Source: Tigriopus japonicus
Lineage: Eukaryota; Arthropoda; Copepoda; Harpacticoida; Harpacticidae
Direction of reading: 5' to 3'
Length of the DNA stretch: 64,000 nt
Assembly: GCA_010645155.1 (NCBI GenBank)
Contig: CM021317.1
Span: forward strand, 11,597,636-11,661,635
This document shows positions 23,001 to 36,158 of this stretch, one piece after another. The position numbers and the translations under genes were made by a program. The first letter of the stretch is position 1, and every line of letters starts with the position of its first letter. Below the pieces are notes generated by a model. The model saw only the letters and a list, made by a program, of their open reading frames with translations, was not told the DNA's origin and did not search any database.

Positions 23001-23883
23001 GTGGTGCTGGTGGTGTTGGTGGTGGGTAAGAAGACGCAAGCATCAATGCGAGGCACTATAAAATGATCCTGGATAGAGTGGCTGCCGTTAGCAGCCGTGG
23101 ACACCAGTAGCCCACCACCGTTCCTACCACCCCAAATTTGAATCTGTTCATGAATGGTCCATTGGAGGGGAGATTCGGGTGAAGATAATTTCTTGCTTGG
23201 CTTCTTCACCGTGAGAAATTGACCGCTGAATCATCCGAGGAGATATCAAGGATCCCCTTTCCAACATCTTCTTGAGCATGTCAGGCTTGATTAACCATTA
23301 CGGCGGCGTTATATAGTAGATGAAGTATATCTACTAGTAGCTTGAGTAGGTATTGGAAGTGTACGTAGTGCTAGTTCCAGGGAACGAGCGCATCGTCATC
23401 ATCAAAGAACCCTCGGCGACGCTTTAATCAATTCCGAATTCAGGCCAACTCGTTATTATTGAGCTCGTATCGTGAGATAAAAATTGAGTGAAGGCTTGAA
23501 CGAACGAACAAACGGGCTGAAGAGATGCTCTAAAACTTCGTTGAAACATGCTCTCAAGCACAAAAACCCTAAGGAAGCTTGATCCTCGACCAACAATCCT
23601 CGATGAGTGTTTTCTTCTGGAATTATCGACGGTCGATGATGCTCCCAGGATCCATCGATAACACCATGGTGGGATGAGAAGTTGAAGACTAATAATTACG
23701 AGAGCTCTTTGTCTGTTTTCTCATGATTCTTTGATCCCGTGACGATTTCGAAGCACTAACCAACCCAAAGAGCCCCCGAGGAAGAACAGATAATGAATTT
23801 TGAGGTGTATGGTAATGACTTGACAGCGGTGGGAAAGCCCTGGAGAAAACGATACTCATGTTCATGTAAACTCGTACACTTTT

Positions 23884-23912
23884 TCTCCTCCTCCTCCTCC
23901 TCCTCCTCCTCC
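23884..23912. repeat. (CTC)n microsatellite
   Basis: About nine trinucleotide units, with no recognised gene around it. Confidence 0.9.
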
Positions 23913-24297
23913 ATCTCGTCTCCATGCATTCGTATCTTGTCTTAGATGAGTCCGTCTGAGCTGCGATATCGGGCATGACAAATAAGAAAATATCAGTTAC
24001 CTCCACAGAAAGGTCGTGGTCGTGAGCTGGTTTTGTTCTGTTTCTTCTGAATCCCTTTGAAGGAAACGAAAGAGGCAAGCAAGAATGCATTTCAAATTGA
24101 AGAATGGAACTAAGATAAGGAGCCAGCGTGAGCAAAAACACATTTTTTTCGTCCTGCTATTTGTACCTTCTTCCCTGCCTCCCAAAAGAAGGAAAAAACG
24201 GTTATATGTGGATGGATGAATGTGTGATAATTCTCGGTTTTCAACGGACTTTGAGCTCGTCTCGTTGTTCTGACGAGACGGCTCGTTCCTTCTTAGC

Positions 24298-24321
24298 TCG
24301 TTCGTTCGTTCGTTCGTTCGC
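24298..24321. repeat. (TTCG)n microsatellite
   Basis: About six units, the same motif as at 10397-10421. Confidence 0.9.
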
Positions 24322-24910
24322 GTGCGGCGGTGCCCAAGAAGGATCTCAAAAAATATCCAAGATTGAAATGTAATGACAGCATCTTTGACAAAACTTGAGA
24401 AGAAGGGAGCTTAGCCATAACTGCAATAGAAAAAGACTTCCAAGTCGAGATCTGAAGTTGGCCTAGAGCCATCCAGGCAACGTGGGGACTTCTTTCTTAT
24501 AATAACGAGCCCTCATTTGTTTACGTTCGACAACGGATGGCAGCAAGATCAAATGACTCGTTGATCGAGACAAGTGTTATTATTGCGCCTGGACGGACTG
24601 AGCTCGCCTCGGTCCAAGGGAATGGCAAACATGCCTAGGGCCTGGCTTGAGGGCAAGTTTGCTCTTTTGACATTATCGCCCTGTTCGATCTGATCGCATC
24701 AGACCCATATTACTCACAAAAAGACGTTAATCCGCCAACTTGGGAGATGCTAAACTGCACACTTGGGGACAATACGGTCGAGTATGCCAATCGGTCAACC
24801 ATCCTAAGTCTGAGGCTTTGAGAGAAGCAAAAGAAGAAGAACATGGTCATGGTGGTGGTGGTGATGGTGGTTAGGACGATGAGGATGAGGATGATGATAC
24901 ACGCGCTTAC

Positions 24911-25382
24911 TTGGGCAACGGCGAAAAAGGTCGTCTCCTAACGACATCTTGAAGAACTCCTCTACGTTGGGTATTAGCATGAAGTAATCTCGACATGGGA
25001 TCTTTGGCGTTGGATTCGACTTTAGCGTGTCCAACGATATTTCCAGGTGGCTTTGGTGGGGATCTTGGTGGCGGTGGGAGAAGAACTGTAGCGGTTGCGG
25101 TTGGCACTTGCCAAGTCTGGACATCCGTGCAAGATTGATTCGGAAAATTAATTTAGATTGAGCTCATTTTTTGGCTGCTGGTCTTGTTCCCTCAAACTGG
25201 AATTAGGATGGATGGACTTGATCCTCGTGGTCGTCAGCAGGCACTATTGAACTGTCGAAAACATCCCTGCACATGTTATTATTGAAGAACCACGATTTCT
25301 TGACGTCGTCTAATGATCTCTTCTTTTTCACCAAGGGCGGAGTCTGCGGAAACGCCCTTTCCAATTCAACCACCAACGACAT
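24911..25382 (-). CDS. Putative small gene, two exons, unknown function (tentative)
   Basis: Tentative model. Exon 25382-25218 starts at ATG (MSLVVELERAFPQTPPL, then KKKRSLDDVKKSWFFNNN) and would splice CAA|gtccat to exon 25116-24911 (TWQVPTATATVLL, a proline-rich PPPPRSPPKPPGN, then HAKVESNAKDPMSRLLH and RRGVLQDVVRRRPFSPLP), which ends at a good donor, gtaagc. A possible last exon starts just below at about 24810 after cctcag and runs about 33 codons to a stop. The second exon has coding-like composition, a plausible acceptor (tgtccag) and donor. The first donor is weak. I recognise no domain. It may be partial or spurious. Confidence 0.3.
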
Positions 25383-28300
25383 ATCATCACCCAACGCACA
25401 AAAAGCCCAAATTTCCCCCGACACGATAGATGAGTGCATAATGGAACTAATAGAAACGAGTGTGGCGAGTTTGGCCTGATGTGATGGGCGAAGCGATTCA
25501 ACGCCAAGCGTCATTTGATCCCAAATTGATCCCACACACCTGCACACAACGCCCAATTTAAAGTGTGCCTCAAACCATACAGATTGGGGAGACGACACAT
25601 CAACATGAGACTCATGATTGCCATCTTCATCGAGATCTACTCACAATTGGGAAAAGTGTTTTCTTGCGGGCCATAATACACTTCTTGATCGAAGATGCAT
25701 TCGTATCCGTGTTGGTTGGTCCTGCTACACAATACACACACACACATGACTGAAGACGTTTTGGCACATGTGTTTGGCATCCTAGAGACTGAAATTGCAA
25801 GAAATTTCGAGTCGATTTCTAAGACTAGGGAGAAGAGCCTGATCCAAATGCGACCTCCTCGTGGATGATTATTTGGAATGTTGGTGTGGGGGTCTCTTGA
25901 CAAAGCCAATGAGAACGACGACCACTTGTACGTACGTACTCATGTACGTACCGTAGTAATGAGCAGTGGTTAGTTATCCGGCACTTGGCCGAGGGATAAA
26001 AGGTGTTTTTAGTCACACCCGAGGAAAAAATGTCAAGAATAATCGTTGTTCGGCCAACTGTTTGCTCTCCGGATTGTCAAGTGCATTCTAAGAAATTGTC
26101 GTTTGTTGTTGACCAAGATTTCTCGGAAACTCCCCTTCTGGCGGTGGGTGACATTTGTCAGAAACTTTTATGACTTCAGAACTCGTTTGGATGGAGATGC
26201 CCAATAGTACTGTCACATTATCATTGTACACGCTATCACTCCCACATATTTTCGTACGTAATAGTCGACATTGGCCACCGTCAGTGAGTGAATGATTCAT
26301 TGGAAACTCATGACACAAGTTGTGTTAGAAAAATGTCATGACTCGGGAAAACGACATGCGAGATGGATCGAGAGTAATGAGATCCATATTTCTTTTGTTT
26401 ATGACTCTCCAATTCCCCGATTCCAAAGCATGTCCTTCGCATTTGCAAACTCGTCCAGGGCACACATTTTTTGTAAAAACTCGACTAATTAATGCCTTGT
26501 AAAATTAAGGAACAAGCATTTTTTTCACAACTTTACCACACCCAAGCATTCTCTTCGGAACCTTACAACAAATATCTAAATTTGAAATTGGTAAAATTGT
26601 CCATCGTTTGATGCCGAGTCGGGTCTTCCCGGTTTTCGACAGGCATTCAAGGTTCAAGTTAGCCGGGCCCACATGTGTGTTTGTGAGTGTCTAACTGCTT
26701 CACTCGACTTGTTTCGTATCCAAGGAGGCTGCTGGGATTCTTGACATGTGCCGCAAAGTAAACCCTGTTGAGGAGTCACATGTGACATCCAAGCTCAAAA
26801 TACAAACCATCATGATCATCACATGGGCCGAGCTTGAGGCCATAAAGTCGAACGGAGAAGCGTCAGAAAACGACCCGAATCTATTTCTTTCACTAGTCAC
26901 AATAATGGATGGTTTTAGGATTCCGACAGTCCGCGGCTCCTCACTCTCTTCGAGAACCGCATCAAGCAAGTGTAAGTAGCGGCTGGTCTTCAAAGCGATA
27001 TTGTTCTTGTTAAGAGACTACTAGTCAAACCAGCAATCAACGTCTCCATTCAGAGAGCCACTTGTTTCTTGGGGTTTGTTCTCACCTTCTGCACCTCCAT
27101 CCAGGTTGACGAGATGTTGGCTTGAGTTTCTCGGCGGCCCAGTCCCGCCAAGAGAAATGAGTCCAACGAGGAACAGATTTTTCAAAGTCAAAAGCCAACA
27201 ACAAGCTGCCCGTTAGCGTTGCTTTGATGCCTTTGGGTCGCTCAAGTGTAAGTGAGTTAGTCCACCGTCTGTCGACCCACTACCTACCTGCATGGTTGCT
27301 GTCTTGGCGGTAGATCGTTTGAACAAATTAGTAAGTATAGAGAGCAAGATGCCGACCAAGACCACTAAGACACCATCAAAAAACTTCGCTTGCCTTTCTG
27401 TTGGTGAGGAGTGAGGAACTCCTCAAGCACCGCATGAACATCAAACAAGCTCATCAAGTGGAGATGGTCCCAATACATTATCACAGAAAGTGCATCTTTG
27501 AATTTGATAACGTTTGACATAGTTCATTGTAATGCTCAATGGTTAAGAAATTTGATCAAAAAATGCCCTTTTGGTTCATGTAACATTCCCTAACAAGATT
27601 AAACAATCTATAAGCCGTCTATATATGAAGGTATACCTTATGCTGATACAAAACCATCCAAAAGGAGGTGAGCCACCCATTTCATTCACTTCATCAAACA
27701 CACTTTTCAACTCCGACATATTTGAGAGGCGCCTTCCTGTGTGAATCCATTTTGGGAAGGCCCAATCACAAAAGTGCCGCCAAAACTCGAAGCATCGAGT
27801 GAGTTTCTCGTGACTCACCTACGGTTAACACAAATTTTGGTTTGGTCCCGAGAACGAAAAATATCAAAGATTGTTGTTATCGTTCATCTGAAAGCAAATT
27901 GTTTGAGGCAATGAATGAGTCGCGATAATGATGCTTTTGGGAATCAGTCATCTACGAAAGCCAAAGCGATTGGTAGCGAGCGAGCGGCATTCATTTCATT
28001 GCCTTCTGGTCTTTGAGGGTTTGGAGGAACAACATGTTCGTTTGACCGTTTTTCCCGCTCACTTCATTCAATTTCGACTAATTTTTCGAGGCTGCTGGCC
28101 GGCAATGCGTAGACACACCACATATTTAGTGGCCGGTATTTAGGCGTCCTTAGACGCTTGTAGTTTGTTGCATTCACACCCACTTTCGGAGCCACATTCC
28201 GGACGTTCAAAAGGTGGCCGAAAGTCAAAGGTGGATGGGTGTCAATGGCATAAAGTCTCTCAAAAATTGCCAAGAGCAGAAAAGGAGGAGGAGGAGGAGG

Positions 28301-31300
28301 CAAGTCCAAAGAGAATAATGACAAGTTCAAAGTGTCACTGTTCTCTCGCGATGATGGCCGTACAAAAGTGCGTCGGCACCGCCTTGATATTAGGATCCAT
28401 TCTCCAGGGCACTCCAAGGGTATGTACATCCGTACAACGAGTTTTCACTTCATGATGGGACACACATTCACACACTTCATTCACTGTGTTCTCGTGGATT
28501 CGTTGGTGGTCAAACGCTCTCAGTCGGAGCTTCTTCAAACCAATGAACTTAGTCATGCTTGGATGAGTGGGATAACAACCCGGGTATTTTCCGAGTCAGT
28601 CTTGGGAGGCTCATGGTTGTTATGAATGACTCTTGCTTGGTTAGATTATGATTCAGGCTTCTCGGGAAAATCATCCCACAAACAAAGTGAAGTGATCTCA
28701 TCACTCATTTCTGATGGTGTCATCCTCGATCAAAACGCGTCCACGCACATTTATGTATGTAGGTTTGTACTTTGTGTTTTAACTGACTTCTTGATGCACA
28801 GATTCTTGGAAAACGTGTGCATTTTTTGCACTTTGCAGCAAACCGTGAGTTAACGAAAAGTGACGAAAAGTCAAGGACCATGGAACACGAGGACGGAAAA
28901 AGTTCCATGTTTTGGTGACCTTTGGAAAGTCTCACACTATCAAGTCTATCACTAAACCGTCCATAGGGCTCGGAATTCAACTTGATCAATTTTCAGCCAA
29001 AGCCTTGATGACTTGGTCGAAAAAAGATAATTGAACAAAGGCCTCAAGATCGTCCACATCAAATATAAGAATTTTTTTTTTGCAATTTTTCTTTCTTGTT
29101 TTATCGACAAGTTTACCAAAAGCTTCCCAACACTCAATAAATGATTGAAATTTGCCCAAATTATCTGAAAATTTAAAAAGGAATGATGAAACAAATTTGA
29201 GGACTAGATGTTGTTATCAGTACTTATGTCATCACATTAGCTTTCATTTGTTGCGATGGAAAACAATCGAGTAATTGAATTTTAAAAAACTTTTCAATTT
29301 CAAATATAGGCTCACAGCCTAACAAATCAGGATTTATGGCATAGTCTTGGATAGTTATTTTCCGTCACAAGACTAATATTTCATTTTCCCATTGGATTCA
29401 TTTGCTATGGTCAGGCCTCATTAAATATGTATGTGAAAAATCTGGATACTTTGCAATTTGTTTTTGTTTTGAATTTTCTTTGAACCTGAACGATTTTGAA
29501 CGCGAACTAGTATATTTCAAAAACATGGGGTGACTTAAGGAGGCTGTCAAACGATATCCAGCGTGAAAAAGTTCCAATGGTTCGAACCACAAAGGAAAGG
29601 TCTAAATTAAATGTGAGCCTGTCATCACAGACACTATCTACGTATGTGGATACAATTACATTCAACAAATTGACTGAAACTTCAAGACAAGATAGTTTTG
29701 AATTAAAAAATTCTAGTGGTCATCAAAGATGATCTTTGACGACACTTGTTCTGGCTCCCAAAATTGCAATCTTGGCTCTTTTTCGTTCATCTTTGTTCCC
29801 TGGATTCTTGTTATTTCAGAGCTCATTTCCAAGCACGCAATCAACTTAATTACGAAATCAAAATGGGCTAATCTCGTGACAACCCACCACATGATGTTGG
29901 TATTGGGGCGAAAATGGGCAGTTTTTTGGACGAATCCAAATGCCATCTTATTCGCACGATCCCGAAGGCAATTAAGTAAGTGAGCATCTAACAATTCCAA
30001 GCAACACCATTTACATGCATTGTTACTGGACCTTTAGCTCCATAGCCCATTGAGTTTGGGCATTTTTTTCCCTTTGAGCAAGAATAATGGGCACTCATAA
30101 TTCAAATTTTTAGAGCTTGTCAATAGTATTGACATTCCTGAGCCTTGTAAATGTGAAAGGGAACATAAAGAAGAGCGAACCTCCTGACGATTCTCGGAAA
30201 CACGCCCTGAACGAGCGAGAAATATTCCATAGGGCACATTCCTTCTTTCCTATTTCAGGATTGGTTTCACCCAACAAAGATCACTTGGGCTCAGAGTGAC
30301 CTTTGGCCTCTTGAATTCCAACTCACACACACCAAGGCAAGCGGAGAGCCTTGAACAGCACGAAACTATCAGCAAGTCGTCTTCAGATCAAGCTCATTTA
30401 CATAAATACGGGAAGAGTTGATTGCTCTCGGGGCGAACGTCTTCTCGACCAGACAACTACGTACGGAATCATCAAAATCAAACACAGTAGTTTCAAGCAA
30501 CGTAGAAAACCCGTACTCTACGTCCTTACCCTGGCCAGGAGATGAACCTCTAATTTGACTTCAAAAATCATATTTGTACTCAACCTAAACAAAGTCAAGG
30601 AGTGCGGAAGTCACATGATCATAGCCGATCAAGTGGAACTTGTTTGGTTGGGCGTGGGGTTGAGAAATTCCATTGAAGACCAACTCGTGTCGAGTTCCCA
30701 TGACACATGCCTGGTTCATTTCGTGGTTGCCTGCCAGGTTATCATCGGTGTTAGATGATATAGGCTGGGTCGAACCCAAGACGAAGACGAAGAAGAAGAC
30801 CACAACAACGGTGATGATCATTATGACGACGACCACGGCAACGACTTTGGAATGGAGGCACGAGTCAAAGTTGAAACTTTTTTCCATGGCCATTGAGCTC
30901 GTGCTGAGCTGCCAAAATGGCGATGAACTCTCCCCATCTCCATTTGAATTTGGAGAGGAGATGCATATTAGCCCGGCTAAGAACCTGGCCTTGTAATTTA
31001 TAGGGATCGTGAAAGTTGCCTTATCTAGGAGTTGATTGGAAGGAAACGTTGCACGTAATGTATTTATCTGGGGGGTAAAAAAGGACGATTTCAAGTGTCT
31101 CTTGTCATGTCAAACTTGGCGATTTCCAAATGCTAGGCGGCAAATGAGGTGTCAGGAAAACGTTGGCCAAATCAAGCAGTCAATTTATGACCGGGATTCA
31201 CGTTGCATGTCTTTTGGGACAGGTTTCTAAACACTTACCTAGAAAAGGCAGAAGATGTATGCGATTGAACGTGGAGCGTGTGCTCTTCCAAAGTTCTACT

Positions 31301-32638
31301 AATGCAAAAACATCCATCGTTCTTGGACACTTGGAGTGGCTCCTTCTTCGCTCTCTTTCTTTCTTTTTTTTTCGTTCTCACACCACTTTTGGAGCCGAGC
31401 GAGTCCTTGGACCAACCTGATCACCCAATACTGCATTCCAGCATGTCATTTGGGTAATGAAATAACTTGTTACCAGTTTCTGACCCTCTCCAGGCCAGAT
31501 CTTATCGAGATTCTGAATGGCTTCACCGTCCAATCGTGGTACGTGGACTAGCGTCGTTTTCTACACTCAGCTTTTCCAGCCTTGGCATTATCATTTCCAT
31601 TAACCTATTCAGATAAAGCTTGAGGTTCTTTTTTGCTGCTAATATTCGCCCTAGTAGTACTCGTAGTACCTCTCAATCAACATGTGAGATCTTATTTCAT
31701 GACGTGTCTGAAGAGGCTCAAACCGAAAAAGAATGATTGATGCAACAGGTACGGATCCTGGTTTGGGATGCCTTTGTTCGTCTTCTGGCCAGAACACTGG
31801 CACGAGCCATTTCATCAGAAAGGTTCAACGGAGATGACAAGACACCTCAGGCCGCCGACTTCCAAGCTCTACGTACGTACACCCAAAGTACTTGGGGCAC
31901 GCTCATAGCCAACGATTTGGCGTCCTGCCAGTAGGCAACCTCGCCATTGGCGCCCCTCTAACCCTGGTGGACCTGCATTGCTTGAGGATTTTACTATACG
32001 TACATCGGTCCTGAAGGAGTCAATAACAAGTCAAGTCGCGAGACATCCAACCAAGTAACAAAGCAAGCTGGTCTGCTCCTTAAGCTTGGTTGAGCGTGGG
32101 AACGCAGGTTGATGATATTGGAGTCCTGATTGCTCTCGGCGAGATAGTGGCGGTTGTTGCTCCTGGACATGAGAATCGATCTTCGTCAACGTAAAAAACC
32201 CTTTATCATCATCATCCTTCATCTTCTTCGTCTTCTCATTCTTCCACAGAAGCATTCAAACCACGCAATTATGGTTAATCCGAAGCACTTGGTTGATCAT
32301 GAGCAATCTTAGGCGACGATAAGTAATCTTTTTTTTGGGATTTAGTAGTGCGTGTCTTTAAATGGACATCGTCAAAGGCTTATCGGTTCCATTCCACATT
32401 GGCTCCAGGGCCCCTAATACCAACCAAGCAACCAAGCAACCAGTTCTTGAGCAAATAGGTCTTTTAACATCAACATCTCGTCTACCAAACAGCAGTGCTC
32501 CCGTAACACATCCATCTTGGCAATGAGCTCGAACATGCAGCACGTGATAGAATCCCTTTTCGAACAGGCCGATGAGGCAAATAGGTCTGATAGGCCTACT
32601 TGAAAAAATCCTGTTCATCATCATTTCGTCCATCGGAA
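25383..32638. other. Large non-coding interval
   Basis: About 7.2 kb without a supportable gene. It contains TACGTACGTA-type palindromes at 25928-25952 and 31870-31880, and a single CSL-consensus CGTGGGAA at 32095-32102. ATCCCACA next to a CACCTGC E-box occurs near 25527-25543. Frames of about 70-170 codons (for example around 26700-26993 and 30585-31094) overlap on opposing strands and lack domains. Confidence 0.35.
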
Positions 32639-32659
32639 CGTGGGAATCCGTGGCAGGTG
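32639..32659 (+). promoter_or_regulatory. CSL site adjacent to a proneural-type E-box (candidate enhancer)
   Basis: CGTGGGAA (32639-32646) is followed within 10 bp by GCAGGTG (32653-32659), the RCAGSTG consensus for Achaete-Scute-type bHLH activators. Su(H) plus proneural (S+A) combinations drive E(spl) genes in Drosophila. No gene is visible close by, so it would have to act at a distance. Confidence 0.35.
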
Positions 32660-35600
32660 CGATCATGTATTAGAAACAAGAAGTGATGGTAGGCCTCGGA
32701 GAATGTAACTTGGGAGATCGTCATGGTAGTTTTGGATATTTCTTTGAAATGTATTGTGATCAAAGGAATTTCAATTATTAATCAGAAACTCAAACCTGCT
32801 TTTGATTTACTCTGATGATTTAATGATTTTACATACTTGAATGCTTCTTCCCTAGTAGTGTGTTCCACCACTAACTTACTGAAAATGAATTAAAAAGTTA
32901 AAGGTGCTCCAATGGACTGCGAGTCTCGATCCAAGTTGGGGATCAATTCATGATCTTTTAGCTTGATTCCACGTCTTGTACAATATCTGAGCACCATACT
33001 TGTACCATTTTTGAAGAACGATTTGTGAATCCTTCCCATGAAGCACCGACCACAAGAACCAGTCAACCAAGGAGTATCAACAACTCAGACGACGTACCTA
33101 CAGTACGTTCTACACCTACGACACACAGCACTAATAATGCATTCAGGTTCATCTATCTTCGACACAATGGGATCTGACTATAAACTCAAATGATATTAAA
33201 TCTCAGGCACACGCTCACCAATTCGTGTGGGAATTCAACAAATGTGAGAACACATGCAATTATGTGTATCATGACTTCTCTTTTACGAACGTGTGCACGG
33301 TCATATTTCTATAAAGCAATGCGAATCAGTTGTTCATGGGTTGTTGATAGTGTTCAAAGTCCAAGGAAGTAAGTTGGTCTAAATAAGTCATGAGAAGAGA
33401 CCCATTGCAACCATCTGCCTGCGTCTCAGTCATGTGATTCAAACTCGATAAGAATCTGAAATTCCATGGCCCAAACCTCCAAAGAGACATTAACAGACAT
33501 GTGGAACGAGGAGAGCGCGGCGACAACAAACTGGATCTTAGGGCCAAGCACGCATGCACACATGTATGTGAGAGGTAGGAAAGACGAAAGAGAGAGACAC
33601 ACACACACATATTGAGGAGGAATGCCAAGATTGTCAATGGAACCGGTACAAATTAGGACAACTTCCACGATTTATGATGATGTTTGCGTAGTGCATGTAG
33701 ACATAGAAAAACAGTTGGTCCCACAAGTCAAAATGAGCACGGCATTGGACCAACCTCTTGGGAGCATGTAACAATCCATTTTGTCTTATAATCTAGACGA
33801 TTGTGGTTCAATTTCATTCAACTAAAGATATATTTTTAGCCATTCTCGAGCTGTGTGCGAAAATAATTCATCATGCTTTAAAAACATTTTGCAATCCACA
33901 ACTGGTTTTGAAACACGACAGGCATTTAACGACATCAACTTTTGTAATGTTCCCGGACAAGAACTAACTTCTTGTCTCTTAAGAATCTAACATTGAACTT
34001 TGTATTGTTTGCATTTGCTGGCAACATTTTTCAAAGTGAAGAAATACATGCCATTTGTTTCAAAAAAGACAATTTTGGTGACTTGCCTTTATGCCTGGAA
34101 AAAATAAATACGTTGGCCTACGTGCCTTCAAACAGAACATTCTTAAGATTTAGGATCCTTCAAAAGTGTCAAGACTAATTTGTTCGAGTTTGTGGGCCTG
34201 ATCGGAATTTTGCGTGACTTTAACTCGAGCTCTTGAGGTTCGTTTAAGAAAACGTTACTTGATCCAGACTAGACAAGAGAAAACATTGCTTGAGGACGTT
34301 TATGGGAAATTCGGGCAGATGATGGTGGGGATTCGATTTCCTTTCCAACGGGTCATCTCACATAGCCCACGCAAGAAGGACCTATGGAGAAAGACATCCT
34401 GGGTTAGTTGTTATTATTCGAACTCGACCATTGAAGTGGTCAAGTGAAAAAAGGATTGCCCCCCCTCCTTCTTTCTTCTTTGATTTGACGGACCACAATC
34501 CATCCCAGTGCGCCCAACTAAGCTTGTGCCGAGCTCTATGGATGGGAATGATGTTGAGCTCCGCGAGCAAATGACTCATAATTGAGGATGAGGTTCTCGT
34601 TTTACGTGCGTGCGTCAGAGCGAACAAACGCATTCGACGATCCAAAGGTGAGGTGAGGCACCTGCTCAGATTTCTCATGAGATAGTTTGTCATTGGCGAT
34701 AACAACCCGAGGTCAAGCCGACCTTATCTGACGAAGGATTTCAAGTCAGTCGATTTACTACTAGGAGAGGCAGGTTTTGAGAGCCTTAATGATATCTACG
34801 ACTCGAATTTCAATCACCCCGAGGACAACGAGTGGTATATATTTTGGGACAAACTTACCGTCTCGACTCCAATTATGACCACAAGCCAAAATCGGATTGT
34901 CGTAATGAGAAGTCAAATTGCTTTTTCAGCACTAACTGGTTGGCTACCTGACTGATCTGCGTGATTGGCTCTCGGCCATGATTTGTCGGGGATAACTCGG
35001 AACGTCTTTCATTTCAATTGAGGTGTTTACTTAATTTACGTTCATATCCCAACGGTGACCACGAGATTTCAAATTATATTTATGACAGCCACGCCACAGC
35101 CACAGCCCATAGATCATCATCATCATCGTAATTGTCCTGGAATTGCTTTCAAAAATAGAACCCCGAACCCGAACCTCGATATCGGTTCCAAAACAACCTG
35201 TTTCCCCGAGGTCGTCCGTCGTTCTTGTCTGATTTTTTTGCTTCAATCTTATATTTAGGTTTCTGTTCCGATCCAGGCAGGCCGGACTTGCTGACCCTCT
35301 TGTCGTTTTGGATGGCCAAGAGACATATGGTGTATGGCCAAGACACCCCAGATAAACGGGCATGATGACCGAGGGAGAAACAACCCCTTTCCGTCGCCTT
35401 GGGCCTTTATTAACCGACTTGGCTACTCTTGGATGCACGTAGGACTTGAAGCATAATCTGCAATACATGTTCAATCTCGACAATAAATGGTTGGGAGAAA
35501 ATGGAGAAATTGTCGTGAGTAACAGGTTGACCCAACGACTTGAAAGGATGTCCAAAGGCATTCGTTGCATATTTGTGGCTCTCCATGACCGTGAATGGAA

Positions 35601-36125
35601 GGATAAGGATCAAATTGAATAGCAAAGAGAAGGCGAGCAAGGGAATGGGGTAGCTTTTATTCCCTATTTTTGGCATTTCAGTCCAGGCCATCAATTTCCC
35701 TGGACCTCAAAGACGAGCGAGAGACGGAGAAACCCGTTTCAGGCAGAAAGAGATGGGAAAATCTTGAATAGGGAGCAAATTTTACGCTGGACACCTGACT
35801 TCTAGCTTTTTGTGTGACGCTGATGAGCGGATGATTACAAGCTTGTTCAAGATTGAGGTTTGGAAGCAGATCCCTTCGTGAATACGACACTCCTCGGGTT
35901 TCTCCAACACGTGACAAAGGACGGATAATTTATGATTCTCCATTGCCATCGTGGGCTAATGGCGAAGATGGTGGCTTGGGGATCGACGAATGGTATGAAA
36001 CGGGACAAGTCATTGCCACACGTCTCTCAACCTACCCTCTCGAATCCATCCAACACATGATGTTTGTAAGAAAATTGCAGGGCACACTTTTTCGTCTTTC
36101 TCATGGCCTCTTAGTGCAGTCCAAG

Positions 36126-36158
<33 letters not shown>

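Larger units (their letters stand above)
20084..24910. other. Non-coding spacer within the bHLH cluster
   Basis: About 4.8 kb with no supportable gene. It holds simple repeats, including (CTC)n at 23884-23912 and (TTCG)n at 24298-24321. A single CSL-consensus CGTGAGAA lies at 23210-23217 with no 16-bp partner. Confidence 0.4.

Noticed and set aside
23210..23217. Single CSL-consensus CGTGAGAA
   Set aside because: No partner at 15-17 bp and no nearby gene; a lone 8-mer is expected by chance at about this frequency.
26700..26993. Overlapping ~97- and 77-codon frames on opposite strands
   Set aside because: The two cannot both be real and neither has a domain or convincing splice sites.
27478..27485. 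Another TATCACAG (K-box complement)
   Set aside because: No credible minus-strand coding region ends just to its right; an 80-codon frame at 27576-27818 is unsupported.
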